A DNA stretch of 64,000 bases from Rickettsia typhi. Lineage in GTDB: Bacteria; Pseudomonadota; Alphaproteobacteria; Rickettsiales; UBA1997. Under the pieces are notes generated by a model. That model was not told the DNA's origin, did no database searches, and saw only the letters and a list, made by a program, of their open reading frames with translations. Shown one piece after another: positions 44,119-52,870 of the stretch. The first letter of the stretch is position 1, and each line of letters starts with the position of its first letter. Location of the stretch: assembly GCA_945865905.1 (NCBI GenBank), contig CAMBFC010000006.1, positions 42,455-106,454 of the forward strand, in the 5' to 3' direction. The position numbers and the translations under genes were made by a program.

Positions 44119-45840
44119 TTATTTTAACCACCAACTATCAACCGCCAGCGAATATTTTGGCTGCGTTTTTGGCATCACAAAAATGTCGCGATATAGGATT
44201 CTGTAGGTGTTGTTGTGCCATTGCGGAATCGTATAATAATTTTCCAACAGCCTTTTATCTAAGGCGCGACAGAGCGCAACCAACTGATTTTCACTCTGCG
44301 CCTGCGAAATTTTTTCTACCAACCCATCAACTTCTTTATCATCCAAACCAGCAACATTCTGCGATCCGACAATATTTTTTTGCGATGAATGCCAATATCG
44401 CATCAGCTCATTTCCCGGAATTAACGATTGCCCAAAAACCGCCACAATAATATCAAAATCAAAATTTCGAACCCGCGCCGCATATTGATTTTCTTCAACA
44501 AAACGCGTTCTTGCTAAAATTCCTAACTTGCGCAAATTTTTTACAAAAGGAGCAATTACCATTTCAAAAGTTTTGGAATCAATGATAAACTCAATGGTGA
44601 CCGGCTTTTGCGACTTTGGATCAATTAATTTTCCTTGCACAATTTTATAGCCAGCATCACTCAAAATCTTTTTTGCAATAATTAAATTATCGCGCCCAAA
44701 GCCCGCTCCATCTGATTTTGGCAATGTAAAAGGATGCGAATTATTATAATTATAAGAAAATTTTGAGTTAGCAAAATAACTTTCGGTGCGCTTGTAAGAG
44801 CCATAGAATATATGGTTGCGCAGCCATTCAAAATCAAAAGCAAAAGTGAGTGCTTTACGCAAATTTATATCTTGAAATTTCTCGCGACGCAAATTTAAAA
44901 CAAAAGTTTGAACCCCAGCTGGCAGATCATTGACGATTTCTTTTTTGATGATTTCACCATTTTTTACTTTTTCAATATTGTAAGAATTAAACCAATTGCG
45001 TGAAATATTTTCTTGGCGCAAATCAAATTTTTCCGTCTTAAAAGCCTCAATCAAAACATTGCTATCGCGATAATAATCGTAAGAAATTTTGTTAAAATTA
45101 TAGCGCCCTTTATTCACCGGCAAATCAGCGGCCCAATAATTTTTTACACGCTCATAAATAATTTTTTTACCCTGCTCTACTTCTTTTATTTTGTAGGGCC
45201 CAGAGCCAAGTGGAAAATCTAAAGTTGTTTGATTAAATTGATGATTTTGATAATAATGTTTTGGCAAAATTTTCATCGAGGCAACCAACAAAGGAAGATC
45301 GCGATTTTGATTAGTTTTAAAAATAAATTTCACTTCATAATCATTAATTTTTACAACATCCCGCACCTGAGAATAGGCCATTTTATAGGTTGGATGACCC
45401 TCATCAATTAATTTATGAAAAGTAAAAATAACATCATCAGCGGTAATTTTTTTATCATCGTGCCATCGTGCATTTTTGCGCAATTTAAATGAAAGGGAAA
45501 ATTTATCAGCAGATAATTTCATCGATTCAGCCAACAGCCCGTAGCGTGAAGAGATTTCATCATCAGACCCTTCGGTAAGAGAATCATAAATTGAATCTAT
45601 GCTGGCAGCGGCCAAACCCTTTAAAATAAAGGGATTAAGGCTATTAAAAGACCCTTCAACACCAAGCTTAACCTCGCCGCCCTTAGAAGCAGTAGGATCC
45701 ACATAATCAAAATGCCTAAAATTGGCCGGATATTTTAAATTGCCAAAAACTGAAATACCGTGCTTGAAACCATCGTCAGCCCTTGTAAGATTAGGATTCA
45801 AAAATGTTAAAACCAGCAAAACTGGCAGGATTTTTTTCAC
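44119..45840 (-). CDS. Peptide ABC transporter substrate-binding protein (YejA-like)
   Basis: A 573-residue SBP_bac_5 protein with a signal peptide (cleaved near TRA-D at about 21). The periplasmic domain begins GISVFGNLKYPANFRHFDYVDP and GGEVKLGVEGSFNSLNPFILKG, typical of the YejA/oligopeptide branch. The permease and ATPase genes are absent from the window, so it may be an orphan or the rest may lie elsewhere. The start is GTG at 45840, only 16 bases from the divergent ribF start. Confidence 0.88.
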   Translation of the reverse strand: MKKILPVLLVLTFLNPNLTRADDGFKHGISVFGNLKYPANFRHFDYVDPTASKGGEVKLGVEGSFNSLNPFILKGLAAASIDSIYDSLTEGSDDEISSRYGLLAESMKLSADKFSLSFKLRKNARWHDDKKITADDVIFTFHKLIDEGHPTYKMAYSQVRDVVKINDYEVKFIFKTNQNRDLPLLVASMKILPKHYYQNHQFNQTTLDFPLGSGPYKIKEVEQGKKIIYERVKNYWAADLPVNKGRYNFNKISYDYYRDSNVLIEAFKTEKFDLRQENISRNWFNSYNIEKVKNGEIIKKEIVNDLPAGVQTFVLNLRREKFQDINLRKALTFAFDFEWLRNHIFYGSYKRTESYFANSKFSYNYNNSHPFTLPKSDGAGFGRDNLIIAKKILSDAGYKIVQGKLIDPKSQKPVTIEFIIDSKTFEMVIAPFVKNLRKLGILARTRFVEENQYAARVRNFDFDIIVAVFGQSLIPGNELMRYWHSSQKNIVGSQNVAGLDDKEVDGLVEKISQAQSENQLVALCRALDKRLLENYYTIPQWHNNTYRILYRDIFVMPKTQPKYSLAVDSWWLK

Positions 45841-45856
45841 GAATAATATAAAATAA

Positions 45857-46792
45857 ATGCAGTTAATTCGTCGCCTAAACCATATTCTAAATCAACCTAA
45901 CGGCAAGAGGCAAGAGTCGGTTTTAACAATCGGCAATTTTGATGGTGCTCATCTTGGCCATGCTCAAATAATAAATAAAGTCACAGAAATTGCGCGCGAA
46001 AAAAATATGTTGGCAACAATTTTAACTTTTGAACCACATCCAATATTGCTCTTTAAGCCAGATCTAGCAAGGGATTTTAGACTCACATCCTTGGCGCAAA
46101 AATTAAAAATCTTTCGCGATAAAAAAATTGATCGCGCCATTATAATACCTTTTAACCGCGATTTCTCTGAGCTCAGCGCCAAAGATTTTATCAAAAAAAT
46201 CTTGGTTGATGCACTTAATGTAAAATATTTAGTAATTGGTTATGATTTTATTTTTGGCAAAAATCGTGAAGGAAATTTACAATTATTAGAAGAAGAATCC
46301 AAGCGCTACGGATTCAATATTATCAACATTGCAGCGCTAAAAAAAGATGCCGATATTTATTCTTCTAGCCTGATTAGAAATTATATTAAAAATGGCAAAA
46401 TTAAAGAGGCAAATCACGCGCTGGGCGCAAATTTTGCTATTGAAGGAATCGTCAATAATGGCAAAAAATTAGGTAGAACAATTGGCTTTCCAACCGCCAA
46501 TATCAAGGCTAAACCGCATATTATAAAACCAAAATTTGGTGTTTATCAAGTGAGAGCAAATATTGCGGGAATAAATTATAATGCGATAATGAATTTTGGC
46601 CTTAAGCCTACAGTTTCAAGCGGTTTAGAGTCGCTTTATGAGGTTCATATTTTTGATTTTAACCATGATATTTATGGCCAAAAAATTAGGATTGAGCTGA
46701 TCGATTTTATTCGCGAAGAAAAAAAGTTTGCCTCGCTAGATGATCTAAAGCAGCAAATTGCGATAGATGTTGAGTTAGTTTTATCTAGATAA
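45857..46792 (+). CDS. ribF: Bifunctional riboflavin kinase/FAD synthetase
   Basis: Makes FMN and FAD from riboflavin. The 311 residues have the N-terminal nucleotidyltransferase domain (VLTIGNFDGAHLGHAQIINKV, FEPHP, IGYDFIFGKNREGN, SSLIRNYIKNGKI) and the C-terminal flavokinase domain (KLGRTIGFPTANI, GVYQV, NFGLKPTV, EVHIFDFNHDIYGQKI). Normal length. Its promoter must overlap the start of the divergent substrate-binding protein gene, or it is read from further upstream. Confidence 0.96.
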   Translation: MQLIRRLNHILNQPNGKRQESVLTIGNFDGAHLGHAQIINKVTEIAREKNMLATILTFEPHPILLFKPDLARDFRLTSLAQKLKIFRDKKIDRAIIIPFNRDFSELSAKDFIKKILVDALNVKYLVIGYDFIFGKNREGNLQLLEEESKRYGFNIINIAALKKDADIYSSSLIRNYIKNGKIKEANHALGANFAIEGIVNNGKKLGRTIGFPTANIKAKPHIIKPKFGVYQVRANIAGINYNAIMNFGLKPTVSSGLESLYEVHIFDFNHDIYGQKIRIELIDFIREEKKFASLDDLKQQIAIDVELVLSR

Positions 46793-46840
46793 AAATTTTA
46801 TCCCAAGATTATAAACGCGTCCAAGCATTCATTTCAAGCC

Positions 46841-46869
46841 TTGACGCATTATAAGCGCCTAATTACTAT
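46841..46869 (+). promoter_or_regulatory. Candidate promoter of leuD
   Basis: TTGACG at 46841-46846 and TACTAT at 46864-46869, with a 17-base spacer, lie 31 bases before the leuD ATG. A TATGAT box overlaps at 46869-46874 but with a 22-base spacer. This is the best sigma70-like pair in the 108-base gap; no leader peptide was seen. Confidence 0.35.
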
Positions 46870-46900
46870 ATGATTTAAAATTAAACTTAATTCTTAAATT

Positions 46901-47506
46901 ATGCAAAAATTTACAACTCTAACTGCAACAGCTGCGCCACTTGATTTGATTAATATTGATACCGATATGATCATTCCAAAACAATTCCTCAAAACCATTG
47001 AGCGCACCGGTCTTGGCAAAAATTTATTTCACGAGATGCGTTTTGATCTAGAAGGCAAAGAGATCGCCGATTTTATTTTAAATCAACCTGCCTATAAAAA
47101 TTCACAAATCTTAATCGCAAAAGATAATTTTGGCTGCGGATCTAGCCGCGAACACGCTCCTTGGGCCTTAAATGATTTTGGTATTAAATGTGTTATCGCC
47201 CCATCATTTGCTGATATTTTTTTTAATAACTGTTTCAAAAATGGTATTTTGCCAGTTACTCTAACAAGTGCTGAGGTTGATGAATTATTGGAGTTTGCAA
47301 AAGATCATGGCAATTCTATAACCATCGATTTGCCAAAACAGAAAGTTCACGCTGCAAATAAAATTTATCAATTTACCGTTGATCCTTTTCGCAAAAATTG
47401 CTTGATTGAAGGGCTTGATGATATTGGCTTGACGATGAAAAAAAGTGATAAGATTGATGCGTTTGAAGAGGGTAATAAGAAGAAGGTTTCTTGGTTGTAT
47501 GCCTAA
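46901..47506 (+). CDS. leuD: 3-isopropylmalate dehydratase small subunit
   Basis: With LeuC it isomerises 2- to 3-isopropylmalate in leucine synthesis. The 201 residues match the LeuD swivel domain: [27 protein letters not shown], the substrate loop [14 protein letters not shown], and [22 protein letters not shown]. LeuC is not adjacent in this window. It is convergent with aroA, with a 32-base gap. Confidence 0.95.
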   Translation: MQKFTTLTATAAPLDLINIDTDMIIPKQFLKTIERTGLGKNLFHEMRFDLEGKEIADFILNQPAYKNSQILIAKDNFGCGSSREHAPWALNDFGIKCVIAPSFADIFFNNCFKNGILPVTLTSAEVDELLEFAKDHGNSITIDLPKQKVHAANKIYQFTVDPFRKNCLIEGLDDIGLTMKKSDKIDAFEEGNKKKVSWLYA

Positions 47507-47538
47507 TTCTTAAAAAAATTAAAAATGATTTTATATTT

Positions 47539-48873
47539 TTAAGAATTGCCACCCGAAAAATTATAGCCAAATTTTTGAAAAATATTTTCAAAACTAGGAA
47601 AGCTAGTCGCGATCATCGATCCATCATCAATTTGAACGCCATTCTCTAAGCTTAAACCCATAATCAAAAACGACATCGCAATTCTGTGATCCATCGCTGT
47701 GGCAATTTTTACTTGCGATTTTGGCTGATTTATTCCACCCTGCACTTCTAAATAATCATCACCCATTTTAAGGGTGACGCCGCATTTTTCTAGGTTCTGC
47801 GCGATCATTAATAAGCGGTTACTTTCTTTTACTTTTAACTCAGCGAGGCCATTCATTTTTGTAACGCCTTTAGCGTGAGAAGCAGCAACAGCAAGAATTG
47901 GATATTCGTCAATCATAATTGGGGCGCGGCCTGCAGGCACTTCAATTGCATGTAATTTGCTTGATTCAACTAGAATATCAGCAACCATCTCACCGCCCAC
48001 CAGCCTTTGATTTGTAAGCTGAATCGACCCTCCCATCTCTTGCAAAGTTGTGATAATTCCATCACGCAAAGGATTAATGCCGACATTTTTTATTACAATG
48101 CTAGAGCCTTCAACGATTAGAGCCGCAACGATTAGGAACGCTGCCGAAGAAATATCTCCCGGCACAATAAAATCTTTTGCGTCATATTCTTGCATTCCTT
48201 GATAAGAAATTTTTGTACCATTTTCACCATAATTTTCACTGGTAATTTTTAACCCCAAATAACGCATCATTATTTCACTGTGATCGCGACATTTTTCTGG
48301 CTCAATAATTGTTGTGAGACCACGGATATTAAGGGCTGCGAGCAATATACAACTTTTAACCTGCGCCGAAGCAACCTTCATTTTATATTCAATTGGCATC
48401 GCATCTTTGGCGCCGATAATTGCAAAAGGCATGAGATTATTTTGTCTTGCAATAACTTGCGCGCCAATCTCACGAATAGGCTCAAACACTCGCCCCATCG
48501 GCCTTTTGCGCAATGAAGAATCTCCTGTAAAAAATGATGTAAAATTATACGGAGCCACCAAACCAGCCATCAAACGCGATGAGGTGCCCGAGTTTCCCAT
48601 ATCAAGAATATCGCTCGGCTCTTGCAAGCCAGACACTCCGCAGCCATTAACTTGCCACTCACCATTGTCATGCTTAGCAATATCAATGCCCATCAATCTT
48701 AGAGCAGCGGCAGTTTTAAGCACATCTTCACCTTCAAGCAAACCACTAATTTTGCTTTTTCCATAAGCCAAAGCAGAAAAAATTAAAGCACGATGTGAAA
48801 TTGATTTATCGCCCGCAACAGCAAATTCGCCCTTTAGAGAGATATTTTGTTTATAAGAATTTAGCGGTTTCAT
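47539..48873 (-). CDS. aroA: 3-phosphoshikimate 1-carboxyvinyltransferase (EPSP synthase)
   Basis: Sixth step of the shikimate pathway to aromatic amino acids. The 444 residues have GDKSISHRALIFSALAYG, LDMGNSGTSSRLMAGLVAPYNFTSFFTGDSSLRKRPMGRV and the late ESNRL and TAMDHRIAMSFLIMGL motifs. The active-site loop reads GNSGTSSRL, with Ser and Gly residues as in class II enzymes (NSGTSxRL), which are often less glyphosate-sensitive. It stands alone; other aro genes are elsewhere. Confidence 0.95.
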   Translation of the reverse strand: MKPLNSYKQNISLKGEFAVAGDKSISHRALIFSALAYGKSKISGLLEGEDVLKTAAALRLMGIDIAKHDNGEWQVNGCGVSGLQEPSDILDMGNSGTSSRLMAGLVAPYNFTSFFTGDSSLRKRPMGRVFEPIREIGAQVIARQNNLMPFAIIGAKDAMPIEYKMKVASAQVKSCILLAALNIRGLTTIIEPEKCRDHSEIMMRYLGLKITSENYGENGTKISYQGMQEYDAKDFIVPGDISSAAFLIVAALIVEGSSIVIKNVGINPLRDGIITTLQEMGGSIQLTNQRLVGGEMVADILVESSKLHAIEVPAGRAPIMIDEYPILAVAASHAKGVTKMNGLAELKVKESNRLLMIAQNLEKCGVTLKMGDDYLEVQGGINQPKSQVKIATAMDHRIAMSFLIMGLSLENGVQIDDGSMIATSFPSFENIFQKFGYNFSGGNS

Positions 48874-48985
48874 TATTTTATTTGCGTTACAATTATTGGG
48901 CCTTAATTTATCTACCTTTATAAGCCGCCTAGTTTAGGGCCGCTAGATTTTAAACAGACTCAATAACTATTGTAAATAGATAATT

Positions 48986-49633
48986 ATGCATAAACCTGAT
49001 AAAAAATTGATGTATAATCAATCAAAAAAACGCTGGCAAAATGCTGAAGCATCGCTTACTGGCATTATGGCAGGCTTTGAGAGGGTAAGTGATATTGATA
49101 TAAAAGATTCTTGTTTAATTTTAGAAAATCTAATTTCTACCAAACAAATAAATCCAAATCGTGCCATTGACTGCGCCGCAGGGATTGGCAGAGTTTCGCA
49201 ATATGCACTAACAAAATATTTTAACAAAATTGATATTCTTGAACGAGATCAAAAATTTATCGAATATTGCCAAAAAAATTTCGCTAAAAATCCTAAAATT
49301 GAAAATATTATTTGTAGTTCTTTAGAAGATTTTCAGTTTGATAATTTATATGATACAATCTGGGTACAATGGTGTTTGCAGGATCTGCAGGAAGATGATG
49401 TGATTAGTTTTTTAGTTAGATGCAAAAATAATCTTACAAATGACGGAGTTATTATTGTGAAGGAAAATATTTATATCCACACGATAGTTGATGAAGATTA
49501 TGGCAATGAAATTCGTAGCGATGATTTTTTGCGAGATTTATTTGCAAAATGTGGTTTGGTGGTTTTGCAAGAAAGCAGGATTGCTGGTTGGCCGGATGAT
49601 TTATTGCCTATTGGGGTTTTTGTTTTGCGGTAA
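48986..49633 (+). CDS. NTM1-like alpha-N-terminal protein methyltransferase
   Basis: The 215 residues follow the eukaryotic N-terminal Xaa-Pro-Lys methyltransferase (NTMT1, Methyltransf_PK) over their whole length. Matching blocks include SKKRWQNAEASLTGIMAGFERVSDIDIKDS, the SAM-binding AIDCAAGIGRVSQYAL, SLEDFQFDNLYDTIWVQWCLQDL and FLVRCKNNLTNDGVIIVKEN, plus FLRDLFAKCGL. In eukaryotes this enzyme methylates the alpha-amine of proteins that start X-Pro-Lys/Arg after Met removal. Its presence in a bacterium suggests transfer from a eukaryote, and its target, own or host, is unknown. An internal ATG at 49010 is a possible start. Palindromes E6 and E7 follow. Confidence 0.85.
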   Translation: MHKPDKKLMYNQSKKRWQNAEASLTGIMAGFERVSDIDIKDSCLILENLISTKQINPNRAIDCAAGIGRVSQYALTKYFNKIDILERDQKFIEYCQKNFAKNPKIENIICSSLEDFQFDNLYDTIWVQWCLQDLQEDDVISFLVRCKNNLTNDGVIIVKENIYIHTIVDEDYGNEIRSDDFLRDLFAKCGLVVLQESRIAGWPDDLLPIGVFVLR

Positions 49634-49669
49634 ATTCTTTTGTTGTTCAAAATTATAGATCTCACCTCC

Positions 49670-49790
49670 GGCTGGAGAGCCTGTCGCCTATGCTCTGCTG
49701 CTCAGACACCCTTTTTATTTGAATAAAGCAAGCGTAGCTTGCAATAAAAATGGAACTCGCCTCAGAGCATAGGCGACAAACTCTCCAGCC
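49670..49790. repeat. Palindrome E6, loop type B (reverse)
   Basis: Two 28-base arms (49670-49697 and 49763-49790), with two mismatches, enclose a 65-base loop (49698-49762). The reverse complement of the loop matches E2 and E7 at both ends and at the central GCAAGCTACGCTTGC, but the second stem is changed on both sides from CATC/GATG type to TATT/AATA type, keeping its pairing. It lies 36 bases after the methyltransferase stop codon. Confidence 0.9.
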
Positions 49791-49862
49791 TTCCTCTTGT
49801 TTGGTAAAATATTTTTTCTCCAGCAATTGATTAAAGTAATAATATAAAAGCGCAAAATATCC

Positions 49863-49900
49863 CAACTCTCTCTAATTTTTTGAAAAAAAATTAGAGTTGA
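49863..49900. terminator. AT-rich hairpin between E6 and E7
   Basis: CAACTCT-CTCT-AATTTTTT pairs with AAAAAAAATTAGAGTTG, leaving a four-base bulge. The stem is AT-rich with long A and T runs on both sides, so it could end transcription from either direction between the convergent methyltransferase and lysA genes. Its right end overlaps the left arm of E7. Confidence 0.4.
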
Positions 49901-50045
49901 AAAAATTAAGGTTGGGAAGTTGTTTTTATATGCTCTGATGCGAGTTCTGCATCCCATCGCAAGCTACGCTTGCTTTAAATCAGATGGGCGCGGTGTCTGA
50001 GCAGCAGAGTATATAAAGCAACTTCCCAACCTTAATTTTTTCAAC
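49896..50045. repeat. Palindrome E7, loop type B
   Basis: Left arm 49896-49937 (42 bases) and right arm 50005-50045 (41 bases) pair with two substitutions and one indel around a 67-base loop (49938-50004). The loop is about 85-90 percent identical to that of E2 by eye and in the same orientation, and is inverted relative to E6 only about 150 bases away. The arms share nothing with the arms of E2 or E6 except the innermost CTCTG/CAGAG. It lies 21 bases after the end of lysA. Confidence 0.9.
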
Positions 50046-50066
50046 AACCCGCAAACTAGAATTATT

Positions 50067-51323
50067 TTATTTAAAAACTTCCAAACCAATCATCTCCTCA
50101 AAAGAAGGCCTTTTTCTAATCACTCTAAATGTATCCCCATCCACCAAAACTTCCGGAATTAACGGACGACAGTTATATTCATTAGACATAGACGAGCCAT
50201 AGGCCCCAGCACTTAAAAACACCAACAATTCTTCCGCTTGTGGATTTATAAATTCACGATTTTTTGCAAGAATATCAGTGCTTTCACAAATTGGCCCCGC
50301 TAAATCATAGAGTGCTTTCGCGCCGTTTTTTTGTGCCACTGGCAATACTTCGTGATAAGATCCATAAAGCCCCGGACGCGCCAAATCATTCATGGCAGCA
50401 TCAATAATTATAAAGTTTTTTTGTGCAGTTTTTTTAATATAAATTATTTTTGTTACCAAAATTCCAGCATTGCCAATCATTGCCCTGCCTGGTGCGATGG
50501 TTAATTTTACTTTTAATTCTTTAACAATTTTTTTGATTATTGCCGCATATTGCGCAATATCAATTGTGGTTTCATCTTGATAGCTAATGCCTATGCCACC
50601 GCCAAAATCAAGGCTTTGAATATTATGGCCATTTTTTCTTAAATCTAAACAAAGCTGTCTGATCTTGGCAAACGCCACTTCAAAGGGTTCAAGCGTAGTA
50701 ATTTGCGAACCAATATGCGTTGAGATGCCATATATTTCAAGGGCTGGAAGCTTTGATGCTGCGGCATAAACTTCTGCTGCCAATTCTATATCAACACCAA
50801 ATTTATCACCTTTTCTGCCAGTTGAAATTTTGTCGTGAGTTTTTGCATCAACATTAGGATTAACTCGCAAAGAAAATTTTGCTTTTTTGCCAAGCTTAGA
50901 GGCAACAGCATTTAAAGCATACATTTCTGCTTCTGATTCAACTGAAAATTCTTCAACGCCAGCATTTAAAGCATATTCCATTTCTTCTTTTGTTTTTCCT
51001 ACACCAGCAAAAACAATTTTTTTTGGGCTAATTCCCGCTTTAATTGCGCGATAAACTTCACCGGCCGAAACCGCGTCAACACCGCTTCCAAGCTCTGCAA
51101 GAATTTTTACAATACTTAAATTGCAATTGGCTTTAATTGCGTAACAAATTTTATAATCAACATCAGCAAAATTATCAGAAAAGTTTTTATAATTTTCGAT
51201 AATTGTTTTTTGTGAATAAGCGTAGAATGGCGTCCCTACTTGTTTGGTAATATCTGCGATTGCAATATTTTCAAGAAATACTTCGCTATTTTGACTGCGT
51301 TTTTTATAGGAAAGATGTTTCAT
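50067..51323 (-). CDS. lysA: Diaminopimelate decarboxylase
   Basis: PLP enzyme that decarboxylates meso-DAP to lysine. The 418 residues have FYAYSQKTIIENY, the PLP lysine in YKICYAIKANCNLSIVKIL, SAGEVYRAI, FGGGIGISY, and the substrate-binding GPICESTDIL. It overlaps murE by four bases, forming the start of a compact run lysA-murE-pyrF-plsY-sspB read on the minus strand in the order sspB to lysA. Confidence 0.95.
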   Translation of the reverse strand: MKHLSYKKRSQNSEVFLENIAIADITKQVGTPFYAYSQKTIIENYKNFSDNFADVDYKICYAIKANCNLSIVKILAELGSGVDAVSAGEVYRAIKAGISPKKIVFAGVGKTKEEMEYALNAGVEEFSVESEAEMYALNAVASKLGKKAKFSLRVNPNVDAKTHDKISTGRKGDKFGVDIELAAEVYAAASKLPALEIYGISTHIGSQITTLEPFEVAFAKIRQLCLDLRKNGHNIQSLDFGGGIGISYQDETTIDIAQYAAIIKKIVKELKVKLTIAPGRAMIGNAGILVTKIIYIKKTAQKNFIIIDAAMNDLARPGLYGSYHEVLPVAQKNGAKALYDLAGPICESTDILAKNREFINPQAEELLVFLSAGAYGSSMSNEYNCRPLIPEVLVDGDTFRVIRKRPSFEEMIGLEVFK

Positions 51324-52870
51324 TTTAATAAATTAATTAATTCTTTAACAATTTTTTCTTCATCAAATTCAAATTTTTTGTTATCAATAATTTGATATTT
51401 TTCATGTCCCTTGCCAGCTAGAATCAAGATATCAGAAGCTTGCAACATTTCTAGTGATTTTTTAATAGCAGTTTTTCGATCAGCAATTTCGATAGTTTTT
51501 TTAGCATCACATGCTGCAATAATTTCTTGACGAATTGCAGTTGGATCTTCTGTGCGCGGGTTATCATCCGTTACAATCACAATATCCGCAAGGAGCGAAA
51601 CAATTTTACCCATGATTGGACGCTTTTTATTATCGCGATCTCCGCCACAACCAAAAAGAACTAATAATCGCGATGGATCTTTTTTTGCAGAAGTATGATT
51701 GGCTGCAAAAGCTTGATCCGCCTTATTCAGCATATTGCGCGCCAGCTTTAAAACATTCTCTAAGGCATCAGGTGAATGAGCAAAATCAATAAAAATTTGT
51801 GCCTTATTCGGCAAAATAGCTACGCGCTGCATACGCCCTGCCGCTGCGTGCAAATCAGAAAATTGTAACAATAATTTTTCTAACTCAGCCTCATTTAAAG
51901 CATGCTTGGCCATAACCATACCAAGGGCGCACAAACTATTATAAGCCTGAAAATCTCCAGCAATATTTAATAATATTTGGTATTTTTTTGACCCACACAA
52001 AAACTCAACCAACTGCCCACCATCTTGTTGTGCGATTGTAATAATTTTTAAATCATTAGCCTTAAAACCATATTCTAAAATATGATGTTTTTTAGCCTGA
52101 CACATTTTTTTTATCTTAGAAAATTCTGCAATATCAGCGTTTAACACTACAGCTGAGCCATTTTCCATCGCTGCTTCAAATAACAACATTTTACACAAAA
52201 AATATTCTTCCATCGTTTTGTGATAATCAAGATGATCTTGTGTAAAATTTGTAAAACCACCAACCCCAACCTTTAAACCCGCAATCCGAGCCTGCTCAAG
52301 ACCTATTGAACTTACTTCAATTGCCACATCATCAACAGCATTTTGTTTTAAATAAAATAGATTTTTGTATAAAGAAACAATATCTGGAGTAGTAAGCTCG
52401 AAGCTCTCCAGCTGTGCTTTTATAGCATCATCACATACCACACCTAAAGTGCCAATTGAAGCAGATTTTTTGCCGAGAAAATTTAAAATTTGTCTGATAA
52501 ATTCGGCGGTAGAAGTTTTGCCATTAGTGCCCGTAATAGCATAAATATTAGTTGGAAGCGGTGTATAAAATATTTTTAAACATTCAACCAATAACAAAAA
52601 AGGATTTTCTGTTTTAATAGAAATTATTGCAGGATCATCATAAAAAACTTTTGCCACAATAACCTTTGCGCCCTTTGCTACAGCACTTTCGATAAAATCA
52701 GCACCATTTTTTGCTTTGCCATCAAGTGCAAAAAAAATCGCTGATTTTTCTGCAGAAATTTTGCGTGAATCAATAGCAATATCAAAAATTGAAACACCAC
52801 GAAGCTGCTCTGGGCCTTGCTTCACAGCAAATTCAACTTTAACTTGCGATAGAAGATTTTGTAAATCCAT
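51320..52870 (-). CDS. murE: UDP-MurNAc-L-Ala-D-Glu:meso-DAP ligase
   Basis: Adds meso-diaminopimelate to the peptidoglycan precursor. The 516 residues contain the ATP loop IYAITGTNGKTSTAEFIRQIL near 104-124, TTPDIVSLY, TNFTQDHLDYHKTMEEYF, and VTDDNPRTEDP, whose DNPR motif indicates meso-DAP rather than lysine specificity. This agrees with dapF and lysA in the window. It overlaps pyrF by 32 bases and lysA by four. Confidence 0.95.
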   Translation of the reverse strand: MDLQNLLSQVKVEFAVKQGPEQLRGVSIFDIAIDSRKISAEKSAIFFALDGKAKNGADFIESAVAKGAKVIVAKVFYDDPAIISIKTENPFLLLVECLKIFYTPLPTNIYAITGTNGKTSTAEFIRQILNFLGKKSASIGTLGVVCDDAIKAQLESFELTTPDIVSLYKNLFYLKQNAVDDVAIEVSSIGLEQARIAGLKVGVGGFTNFTQDHLDYHKTMEEYFLCKMLLFEAAMENGSAVVLNADIAEFSKIKKMCQAKKHHILEYGFKANDLKIITIAQQDGGQLVEFLCGSKKYQILLNIAGDFQAYNSLCALGMVMAKHALNEAELEKLLLQFSDLHAAAGRMQRVAILPNKAQIFIDFAHSPDALENVLKLARNMLNKADQAFAANHTSAKKDPSRLLVLFGCGGDRDNKKRPIMGKIVSLLADIVIVTDDNPRTEDPTAIRQEIIAACDAKKTIEIADRKTAIKKSLEMLQASDILILAGKGHEKYQIIDNKKFEFDEEKIVKELINLLK

